From COMBO-56-21 sp041559015 (lineage in GTDB: Archaea > Thermoplasmatota > Thermoplasmata > UBA10834): a stretch of DNA of 35,062 bases. Shown here piece by piece: positions 21,757-28,428 of this stretch. The position numbers and the translations under genes are program-made. A model generated the notes under the pieces. The model was given only the letters and a program-made list of their open reading frames with translations, ran no database searches and was not told the origin of the DNA. Where the stretch lies: the NCBI GenBank assembly GCA_041559015.1, contig JBFFED010000014.1, positions 1 to 35,062 of the forward strand. The letters are read 5' to 3'. Numbering within the stretch: position 1 is the stretch's first letter; every line of letters begins with the position of its first letter.

Positions 21757-22530
21757 ATGGAAGCAACAAAGGAGCCGAGATTCGTCAAGCTGAGGAAGTT
21801 CAATCTGGCCATGGGGTTCCTGCACCTCATACAGGGAGGATTGATGCTATGGCTGAGTAAATCATCCCCCTGGCCGGTGGAGACGAATTTCCTGACTTAC
21901 GACCAGGTGACCGGGGGTTTCCGCTTGGTGACAGACGTCATCGCGAACATTCAACTAGGACCGATGGTCGCGATGTTCCTGTTCGTCTCCGCGATCGCAC
22001 ACTTCTCCCTAGCGTCACCCATGGGATACCCGTGGTACGTCAAGAACCTGCAGAAGGGCATAAACTACGCCCGCTGGTACGAATATGCCATCAGCTCATC
22101 CATCATGATAGTCGTGATTGCGATGCTCTGCGGCATCCGCGAGCTCTCGTCCCTCCTGCTCATATTCTCCCTGAACGCGACGATGAACCTATTCGGACTC
22201 ATGATGGAGTTGCACAATCAGACAACGAAGAAGACCGACTGGACCGCGTACATATTCGGGTGCTTCGCCGGCCTGATCCCATGGGTGGTCCTCGGCATTT
22301 ACTTCTTCGGGGCCGTCATGCAAGCGGGTGAGGACTTCCCCCAGTTCGTGATATGGATATTCGTCTCGCTCGCCGCGTTCTTCAACATATTCGCCATCAA
22401 CATGGTGCTTCAGTACAGGAGAAAGGGCAAGTGGGCGGATTATCTGTATGGCGAGAAGGTGTATGTGATCCTCAGCCTGACTGCGAAGTCGGCCCTTGCG
22501 TGGCAGGTTTTCGCTGGGACTCTCAGGTAG
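21757..22530 (+). CDS. Heliorhodopsin
   Basis: A 257-residue seven-helix retinal protein of the heliorhodopsin family. The opening KLRKFNLAMGFLHLIQGG, NYARWYEYAISSSIMIVVIA in helix 3 and LSLTAKSALAWQVFAG in helix 7 are the family hallmarks. K244 is the retinal Schiff-base lysine and E109 the likely counterion; H23 and H82 match the conserved histidine pair. The published heliorhodopsin from a Thermoplasmatales archaeon (recalled Lys238, Glu108, His82) is very similar in plan. Heliorhodopsins sit with the N-terminus inside the cell, have a slow photocycle and do not pump ions in most tests; sensing, transport or enzyme-regulating roles are proposed. It has its own strong promoter and is divergent from an ABC exporter. 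A SOUL heme-binding gene follows 171 bases downstream with a separate promoter. No carotenoid or retinal-forming gene is in the window. Confidence 0.95.
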   Translation: MEATKEPRFVKLRKFNLAMGFLHLIQGGLMLWLSKSSPWPVETNFLTYDQVTGGFRLVTDVIANIQLGPMVAMFLFVSAIAHFSLASPMGYPWYVKNLQKGINYARWYEYAISSSIMIVVIAMLCGIRELSSLLLIFSLNATMNLFGLMMELHNQTTKKTDWTAYIFGCFAGLIPWVVLGIYFFGAVMQAGEDFPQFVIWIFVSLAAFFNIFAINMVLQYRRKGKWADYLYGEKVYVILSLTAKSALAWQVFAGTLR

Positions 22531-22671
22531 AGGACGCGGACAGCACCTGCCCTACAAACCCCTTCCATAGTTTCATCAAATCCTATCGGCAGACGCAGTC
22601 CTGCCTCCAAGGGGATTCCTCGGTGACGATGCAGTGAGTCCAGCGAAGATTCGGCGCCTCATGGGATTATC

Positions 22672-22679
22672 CTTAATAC
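22672..22679 (+). promoter_or_regulatory. TATA box of the SOUL gene (leaderless)
   Basis: CTTAATAC centred 26 bases before the GTG at 22702 implies an mRNA beginning at the start codon. Confidence 0.45.
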
Positions 22680-22701
22680 GACCAAGTAGATTGCCAGGGG
22701 C

Positions 22702-23232
22702 GTGACTGACTCGCTCGAGTACACGGTCCTCCGAAGAGAGGGGAAGCTCGAACTCAGAGAATATCCTGCCATGGTCATGGTCGGAGTGGATGGCCTGAGC
22801 GACAACGAGGCGTTCGGCGTGCTCTTCAGATACATATCCGGGGACAACACGACCAGGAGGAGAATACAAATGACCGCGCCCGTCATCTCATCAAAGGCGT
22901 CCGGGGAGAAGATCCCTATGACGGCCCCAGTCGTTTCAAGCAGCAGCTACTTCGCATTCGTACTTCCGAAGGGGTACTCGGCTGACGATTCTCCTGAGCC
23001 TATCGACCCCAGGGCACGTCTTATGCCAGTCCAGGCCAGGAAGGTCGCAGTGCTCAGATTCAGAGGATACGCATGGAAGAGCATCGTCAGGGCCAAGACA
23101 GAACGGCTCATGTCGTTGGTGGATGCAGCCGGATTGAGAACGGTAGGCGAGCCCTTTCTGATGCGATACAACCCACCCATAACGCCTTGGCTCTTGAGAA
23201 GGAATGAGGTCGCAGTGGGGATTGCCGACTGA
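22702..23232 (+). CDS. SOUL-family heme-binding protein
   Basis: A 176-residue cytosolic protein of the SOUL/HBP family. It starts 'YTVLRREGKLELREYPAMVM', the family opening (E.Reyp), has two 'MTAPV' motifs (IQMTAPVIS and IPMTAPVVS), a central SYFAFVLPKGY strand, and ends with YNPPITPWLLRRNEVAV. The 'YnpP.tp.f.rrNEv' ending is strongly conserved. Members bind heme or other tetrapyrroles and have been linked to heme buffering and oxidative stress; heme ligation differs between members. The GTG start at 22702 is supported by a leaderless promoter. It lies next to heliorhodopsin on the same strand, which may or may not reflect a shared role. Confidence 0.9.
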   Translation: MTDSLEYTVLRREGKLELREYPAMVMVGVDGLSDNEAFGVLFRYISGDNTTRRRIQMTAPVISSKASGEKIPMTAPVVSSSSYFAFVLPKGYSADDSPEPIDPRARLMPVQARKVAVLRFRGYAWKSIVRAKTERLMSLVDAAGLRTVGEPFLMRYNPPITPWLLRRNEVAVGIAD

Positions 23233-23241
23233 AGCTCGGGA

Positions 23242-24651
23242 TCAGCCTGATTGTGGCTCCTCTCCCACTTTCCCCCTCGCCAGAGAGGCGAACACACCAA
23301 GGGCGCAGAGGACCGCGAATGTGATGAAACCCACCCTGTAGCTTTGGAGGAACGCATCCGCATCAGCACTGGTGAGCTCGACATTCCCGACATATATGGA
23401 TATGAACAACGTCGCTATCGCGATGCTGAGGACCTGCCCGATGAGCCGCATGGTTCCCACCGCTGCGGATGCGACCCCGTAATGCCTCCTCTCGACAGCT
23501 CCCATGATGGCATTGGTGTTGGGAGACGAGAAGAGAGCGAACCCGAACCCGAGCACGGCCAGGGCGAGGACTATCTCGAATATGCTAGTACCCTCATCGA
23601 ACAACGCCATCAACGCCAGTCCCACGGCGCTTATGGCCATCCCTATGGACGCTATGATCTGTGGTTCGACGACGTCAGACAATTTCCCAGCCAAGGGGGA
23701 GAAGAAGGCCATCACAATAGGCTGAGAGACAAGTATAATGCCGGCTTCCTCGACCCCTATCCCTTTGAACACCTGGAGGTAGAGGCTCACCAGGAACACG
23801 ACCGCCGAAGTCGCCGAGTAGTTTATCAACGCGGCCAAATTAGAGAACGCAAACCTGCGGTTGCGCCTGAACAACCTCATGTCGAGGACTGGCTTGTCCA
23901 CCATGGTCTCCCACAACACGAATGCCACGACCATGCCGAGGCCCGCTGCCGATATCACGGCACCTGTGACTCCAGGTAGCTGAGTCAATCCGAAGACCAC
24001 CCCTGTGAGCGCGAACGCGTATATCACCGAGCCCTTCAGGTCAAACCGCTCTCCCCTGGCCTCAGCCCACTCACCCTTCAGCCGGGTGTAACCAGCGTAC
24101 AGCACGATGGCACCCATCGGAAGGAGCACGACGAAGAGGCTTCTCCAGCCGAACATCCCCGTCAGGATCCCACCGAAGAAGGGACCAGCGGCCAGGCCAG
24201 TGTACACCGCGGCCACGGCCAAGCCCAGCACCTTACCCCGCTCCCTTGGAGGATAGACGGAGCTCAGTATGGCGACGGATGTGCCGAACATCATCCCGCT
24301 CCCCAGCCCCTGGAGGGCTCTGAAGGCGATCAGCATGAGGGCGTCAGGGGCTATCGCACAGAGGAAAGAGGCTGCGACGAACACCCACATGCCGTAGAGG
24401 AAGAGCCTCTTCCTCCCGTGTATGTCGGCCAGCCTGCCGAAAGGCACGAGGAAGACTGCAGCGGCCAGGAGGTACGACGTCACCACCCAGCTGAGCAGCA
24501 CTGCCGGCATGAAGAATTCCTCGGATATCGCGGGCAACGCGACGTTCACCGAGGAGCCCATGAACGGTGTGACGAAGGAGGCCAGCATGGCTACGAGGAG
24601 GGCGGATCGCCTGTCTGAATGCGAGCTTGAGTCAGGACCTCGGCCAGCCAT
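23242..24651 (-). CDS. MFS exporter, DHA2/EmrB-like (14 TM)
   Basis: A 469-residue transporter with about fourteen hydrophobic helices. PFGRLADIHGRKRLFLYG is the loop 2-3 signature. GLGSGMMFGTSVAILSSVYP with PPRERGKVLGLAVAAVYTGL matches the helix 4-5 region of DHA2 drug:proton antiporters, including the antiporter-type 'G..aGp..GG' motif (GLAAGPFFGGIL). It probably exports toxic organic compounds. The start ATG 24651 follows a TATA box at 24682-24689. Convergent with the SOUL gene (9 bases between stops). Confidence 0.9.
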   Translation of the reverse strand: MAGRGPDSSSHSDRRSALLVAMLASFVTPFMGSSVNVALPAISEEFFMPAVLLSWVVTSYLLAAAVFLVPFGRLADIHGRKRLFLYGMWVFVAASFLCAIAPDALMLIAFRALQGLGSGMMFGTSVAILSSVYPPRERGKVLGLAVAAVYTGLAAGPFFGGILTGMFGWRSLFVVLLPMGAIVLYAGYTRLKGEWAEARGERFDLKGSVIYAFALTGVVFGLTQLPGVTGAVISAAGLGMVVAFVLWETMVDKPVLDMRLFRRNRRFAFSNLAALINYSATSAVVFLVSLYLQVFKGIGVEEAGIILVSQPIVMAFFSPLAGKLSDVVEPQIIASIGMAISAVGLALMALFDEGTSIFEIVLALAVLGFGFALFSSPNTNAIMGAVERRHYGVASAAVGTMRLIGQVLSIAIATLFISIYVGNVELTSADADAFLQSYRVGFITFAVLCALGVFASLARGKVGEEPQSG

Positions 24652-24681
24652 GGGTATTCTTGCCGGCTATGGAATTCACCA

Positions 24682-24689
24682 CTATAAAC
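24682..24689 (-). promoter_or_regulatory. TATA box of the MFS exporter gene
   Basis: On the minus strand GTTTATAG, placing transcription near 24659, about 8 bases before the ATG at 24651. Confidence 0.45.
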
Positions 24690-24726
24690 CGATGACCAGC
24701 ATGGCACGGACCACAAGTGGCAAGGC

Positions 24727-24734
24727 TTTTAGAG
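24727..24734 (+). promoter_or_regulatory. TATA box of the DUF4910 peptidase gene
   Basis: GGC followed by TTTTAGAG puts transcription near 24757, so the mRNA for the ATG at 24763 would be almost leaderless. Confidence 0.4.
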
Positions 24735-24762
24735 GTGAACACCTGTCGCTTGCACGAGACTG

Positions 24763-26805
24763 ATGACCACGCTAGGTAAGCTTGTCAGGAATGAGCTGTC
24801 CGGAAGCTCGGCCAAGAATTACGTCTCACACATATCCAGCTTCCATAGGATCCAGGGCTCTCCCATGTTCAGGGAGGCGCTCGAGTGGGTCAGACGCGAG
24901 GCAGAGAGCGTAGGGCTCGAGGACCTGACTGTGGAGTCCTTTCCTGCCGACGGGGAACAGAGGTACTGGACCTACTACTCCCCGCCCGGATGGAGAGTGC
25001 GCGGGGCCGAGTTGCGCATGGTCGAGCCCGAGCAGAGGTTGCTCGCGAGATTCGACGACACGCCGCAGTCACTACATACCTTCAGCAAAGGGACGCCCCC
25101 TGAGGGCGTGACCGCAGAGCTGATAGATGTCGGGAGCGGGCTCACGTCCAAAGACTATGAGGGGAAGGACGTCACGGGGAAGATAGTGCTCGCATCTGGC
25201 AGAGGGGAGCACGTCCACGGGCCTGCGGTGGTCCAAAGAGGCGCTGCCGGAGTGGTCACTGACTCGGTCATAGAGATGCCCCATGTCCGCGAGAGCGTGG
25301 ATGTGCCGGACGCTCATGGATACCAGGGGATATGGCCCAAGGCGAGGGACATGCCGAAGACGCATTTCGGGTTCTCGGTGTCCAAGAGGCAAGGCACGCA
25401 TCTGAGGGACCTCCTGCGCGACCGTAAGACCGTCAAGCTCCTAGCCCACGTCGATGCCGATCTCTTTCCTGGCACGCTCGACCTGCTGACAGGTGTCATC
25501 AAGGGATGTTCGAAGCCCAACGAGGAGATCATCCTGATGGCGCACCTCTGCCACCCCAAACCGAGCGCTAACGACAACGCCTCTGGGTGCGCATGCTTGC
25601 TCGAGGTGGCCAGGACAATCTGCGCGCTAGTCAGGTCGGGCAAGGTGAAGCCGCCAGCTAGGACGATACGGTTCATGTGGATGCCGGAAACAAACGGCTC
25701 TGTCGCATACCTCTCGTCTCACGAAGATGCGCGTTCGAGGATAGTGGCGGGCGTCAACCTCGACATGGTCGGCGAGGACCAAGAGATGTGCAGGTCGACC
25801 CTGAACATCGACAGCACGCCCGACTCCATGCCGTCCTATCTTAACGACTTCGTCTACTCGATGCTCGAGCAGAGCGTCCGTGAGTACGATACGGAGACGC
25901 ACTTCGGCCATGCATCCACATTCAGGTTCGCCCTCTCACGGTTCAGTGGCGGGAGCGACCACACGGAGTTCAACGAGGCGGGCGTGGGCGTCCCCTGCGT
26001 GATGTTGCTTCAGTGGCCCGACATGTTCTACCACACGAGCATGGACACCATCGACAAAGTGAGCGAGGACAGCCTGAGGCGCGTCGGATGGTCGACTGCC
26101 ATGGCGGCCATTACCTTGGCGGACGCGGATGCACTGACCGCACTCCGGCTGGCCAGCCTTACGAGGGCAAGGGGGGCGGCAAGACTCGCGAACGCGGCCG
26201 ACGAGGCCGCTCAGGACCTCCTGAAGAGGTCCAAGGGGAATCTCGGAGGGGCTGTGGAATATCACAAGGACAGGATCAGGCACATCGCATGGAGGGAGCA
26301 GGGGGCGGTCCGATCCGTCAGAAGATTGGTCGATGATGACCGACTTGACGCTTCGATAGCCGCGCGCTGCAAGGACCTGGCCGACATCGGTTCCCGGGAA
26401 CTCGCGCATCTGGATGATGTGCTGGGCCACTTGGAGAGCGAGCTCGGTGTCAGATTCCAGGAAAATGCGGTCGTGAGCCCGGCCGAACAGGAGGCCAGGG
26501 GCACTATCCCGAGGAAGCTGTTCAAGGGCACACTCTGCTCGGACGTCCTGAAGGAATCCCTGAGCGAGGACAGGTATCGCTGGCACGCGGGCATGGAGAA
26601 CGACGATGTCACCTTCTCCGTCAAGATGGTCGAGGTCCTGAACTTCGCGGATGGAAGGCGGACGGTCTCCGAGATCACCAAGGCCGTCTCATCGGAGTAC
26701 TCGATGATTGATGTCACCGTGGTTTTGAGATACCTGAAGGACCTCGAGAGCATCGGCCTCGTGGAGCTCGGAAGGTCACAAGAGGTTCCAGAGGCTGACC
26801 TTTAA
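24763..26805 (+). CDS. DUF4910/M28-like zinc aminopeptidase with C-terminal winged helix
   Basis: A 680-residue cytosolic protein (no signal peptide). The peptidase part (about 20-450) shows M28-type metal ligands: AHLCHPKPSANDNASG (H261 or H264 and D271), MPETNG (E309), NLDMVGED (D334) and YHTSMDT (H424). An inserted PA-like domain lies at about 115-200 (VTGKIVLASGRGEHVHGPAV). The 'HLCHP...ANDNASG' run is diagnostic of the DUF4910 group. Residues 450-575 are helical. Residues 580-670 include FADGRRTVSEITKAVSSEYS and VTVVLRYLKDLESIGLVEL, a winged-helix or PqqD-like fold. Amino-acid release from short peptides is expected; the role of the C-terminal fold (dimerisation, regulation or peptide binding) is unknown. 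It fits the peptide-using theme with the clostripain and oligopeptidase genes. Confidence 0.87.
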   Translation: MTTLGKLVRNELSGSSAKNYVSHISSFHRIQGSPMFREALEWVRREAESVGLEDLTVESFPADGEQRYWTYYSPPGWRVRGAELRMVEPEQRLLARFDDTPQSLHTFSKGTPPEGVTAELIDVGSGLTSKDYEGKDVTGKIVLASGRGEHVHGPAVVQRGAAGVVTDSVIEMPHVRESVDVPDAHGYQGIWPKARDMPKTHFGFSVSKRQGTHLRDLLRDRKTVKLLAHVDADLFPGTLDLLTGVIKGCSKPNEEIILMAHLCHPKPSANDNASGCACLLEVARTICALVRSGKVKPPARTIRFMWMPETNGSVAYLSSHEDARSRIVAGVNLDMVGEDQEMCRSTLNIDSTPDSMPSYLNDFVYSMLEQSVREYDTETHFGHASTFRFALSRFSGGSDHTEFNEAGVGVPCVMLLQWPDMFYHTSMDTIDKVSEDSLRRVGWSTAMAAITLADADALTALRLASLTRARGAARLANAADEAAQDLLKRSKGNLGGAVEYHKDRIRHIAWREQGAVRSVRRLVDDDRLDASIAARCKDLADIGSRELAHLDDVLGHLESELGVRFQENAVVSPAEQEARGTIPRKLFKGTLCSDVLKESLSEDRYRWHAGMENDDVTFSVKMVEVLNFADGRRTVSEITKAVSSEYSMIDVTVVLRYLKDLESIGLVELGRSQEVPEADL

Positions 26806-26851
26806 GGGCAAAGTGTAATCACCCCTGCCAGGATTATTCGACGCGGACGAG

Positions 26852-27346
26852 GTGACGGACCAGACCATGGCTCAAAGCGCGGTCTTCGGAGCGGGATGCT
26901 TCTGGCACGTTGAGGAGGCCTTCAGGAATGTCAGGGGGGTCCTGAACACCACCGCTGGATACTCTGGCGGGAACGTCAAGGACCCGACCTACAGGGATGT
27001 ATGCTCTGGCAGGACGCATCACGCCGAAGTCGTCCTGGTGGAGTTCGACTCTGCGCAGGTATCATACGATGATCTCCTGGAGGTCTTCTGGAGGGAGCAT
27101 GACCCCACCACGCCCAACAGGCAGGGGCCCGACGTGGGAGAGCAGTACAGGTCTGTGATATTCTACCGAGATGATGCCCAGAAGGCTGCGGCAATCGCGT
27201 CCATGGAGCGCCTACTGGGTACCGAGCGGTTCAAGAACAGGAAGATAGTTACCCAGATACTGCCTGCGCAGGAGTTCTACCCCGCTGAGGAATATCACCA
27301 GAGATACCTTGAGAAGCGCGCGGTGCGCGCCTGCAGGTCATGCTGA
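26852..27346 (+). CDS. msrA: Peptide methionine-S-sulfoxide reductase
   Basis: A 164-residue MsrA that reduces the S-form of methionine sulfoxide in proteins. The active site GAGCFWHVEEAF holds the catalytic Cys16; NTTAGYSGG, HHAEVVLVEFD and FWREHDPTTPNRQGPDVGEQ are conserved blocks. The protein ends ACRSC, so C161 and C164 can serve as resolving cysteines. GTG 26852 is the first start; ATG 26867 (MAQSAVFGAG) is also plausible and gives 159 residues. The nitroreductase gene follows after 9 bases, with its SD over the msrA stop codon, so the two form an operon. msrB lies 600 bases downstream as a separate unit. Confidence 0.95.
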   Translation: MTDQTMAQSAVFGAGCFWHVEEAFRNVRGVLNTTAGYSGGNVKDPTYRDVCSGRTHHAEVVLVEFDSAQVSYDDLLEVFWREHDPTTPNRQGPDVGEQYRSVIFYRDDAQKAAAIASMERLLGTERFKNRKIVTQILPAQEFYPAEEYHQRYLEKRAVRACRSC

Positions 27347-27355
27347 GGTGATTGT

Positions 27356-27877
27356 GTGGAAGTGTCCGAAGCTATCAGGTTGAGAAGGTCCGTAAGAGCT
27401 TATGATTCGAGGCCTGTCCCTGAGGACGTCCTGAACGACGTGCTCGAGGCTGGGCGGATCGCTCCCTCAGCGATGAATTACCAACCCTGGCACTTCATAG
27501 TCGTCAGGGACCCCGACAGGAGGAAGGCGCTCACAGACGGGAGATACGCCAAGTTCCTGACGCAATCACCGGTTGTCATCGTTGGCCTTGGGGACAAGAA
27601 GGCCTCGCCCACCTGGCATGTCGTGGACACCACGATTGCCCTTCAGCAGATGGTGATCGCTGCAACTTCGAAGGGGCTGGGGACATGTTGGATTGGCAGC
27701 TTCTACGAGGACAAGGTGAGGTCCGCGCTTGAGATACCTGAGAGATACACTGTGGTGGCGATGATTGCGCTGGGATACCCCAAGGAGAAGGTCGACTTGA
27801 AAGCCATCCTTGCCAGGTCGAGGAGCCGCAAGGATATGGACAAGATCGTGAGCCACGACAGTTTCGCACACCCTTAG
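27356..27877 (+). CDS. Nitroreductase-family FMN protein
   Basis: A 173-residue member of the nitroreductase fold. It begins MEVSEAIRLRRSVRAYDSRP with the FMN phosphate-binding Arg cluster (RLRRSVR). APSAMNYQPWHFIVV and GLGTCWIGSF are the family flavin-binding blocks. It probably uses FMN to reduce quinones, nitro compounds or other acceptors with NAD(P)H; ferredoxin-type partners are also known. GTG start with gaggtg 5 bases upstream, overlapping the end of msrA, shows translational coupling. The size is near the small end of the family. Confidence 0.9.
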   Translation: MEVSEAIRLRRSVRAYDSRPVPEDVLNDVLEAGRIAPSAMNYQPWHFIVVRDPDRRKALTDGRYAKFLTQSPVVIVGLGDKKASPTWHVVDTTIALQQMVIAATSKGLGTCWIGSFYEDKVRSALEIPERYTVVAMIALGYPKEKVDLKAILARSRSRKDMDKIVSHDSFAHP

Positions 27878-27920
27878 AGGCCCCGCTTATCCGATCCCAC
27901 AGGAAGGGAACGGCGAAAGG

Positions 27921-27928
27921 AATATACA
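27921..27928 (+). promoter_or_regulatory. TATA box of msrB
   Basis: GCGAAAGG (BRE) followed by AATATACA. Transcription is expected near 27950, a few bases before the ATG at 27959. Confidence 0.5.
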
Positions 27929-27958
27929 GCCTCCCAGGTAGTTACCCCCAGTAGGCAT

Positions 27959-28375
27959 ATGGCTGGGAAGCTGCTGAAGCCTGAGGAGGAGTGGAAGAAG
28001 ACGCTTCCACCGGAACGGTACCAGATATTGCGTCAGAAGGGTACCGAGAGGCCCTTCACGGGCAAGCTGCTCAACAACAAGAAGGCCGGGACATACAGGT
28101 GCGCCGGCTGTGGCCAAGATCTCTTCTCATCAGAGACCAAGTTCGATTCTGGCAGCGGTTGGCCCAGCTTCTACGCTCCGATATCCGAGGATAAGGTCGA
28201 GGAGAAGAACGACAGGACTCTCTTCATGTCAAGGACCGAGGTGCTCTGCAGCAAGTGCGGAGGACACCTCGGGCACGTCTTCAGCGATGGCCCGAGGCCG
28301 ACCGGGCTACGCTACTGCATTAACTCTGGCTCGCTCGACTTCGAACAGAGTGAAGACCGGGGGAGCACGGACTGA
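27959..28375 (+). CDS. msrB: Peptide methionine-R-sulfoxide reductase
   Basis: A 138-residue MsrB, specific for the R-form of methionine sulfoxide. Zinc-binding CAGC (C48, C51) and CSKC (C97, C100) and the catalytic RYCINS (C120) are present, as are FDSGSGWPSFYAPI and HLGHVFSDGP. It complements msrA in repair of oxidised proteins. It has its own TATA box and probably a nearly leaderless mRNA. Full length for the family. Confidence 0.96.
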   Translation: MAGKLLKPEEEWKKTLPPERYQILRQKGTERPFTGKLLNNKKAGTYRCAGCGQDLFSSETKFDSGSGWPSFYAPISEDKVEEKNDRTLFMSRTEVLCSKCGGHLGHVFSDGPRPTGLRYCINSGSLDFEQSEDRGSTD

Positions 28376-28396
28376 GCGGCTGACCACGATAGTTCC

Positions 28397-28404
28397 TTTT
28401 ATCT
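28397..28404 (+). promoter_or_regulatory. TATA box of the oligopeptidase B gene (leaderless)
   Basis: TTTTATCT centred about 28 bases before the ATG at 28429 and no SD present, so the mRNA is probably leaderless. Confidence 0.5.
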
Positions 28405-28428
28405 ACCTGGCGGTCATCCCTATCCGAG

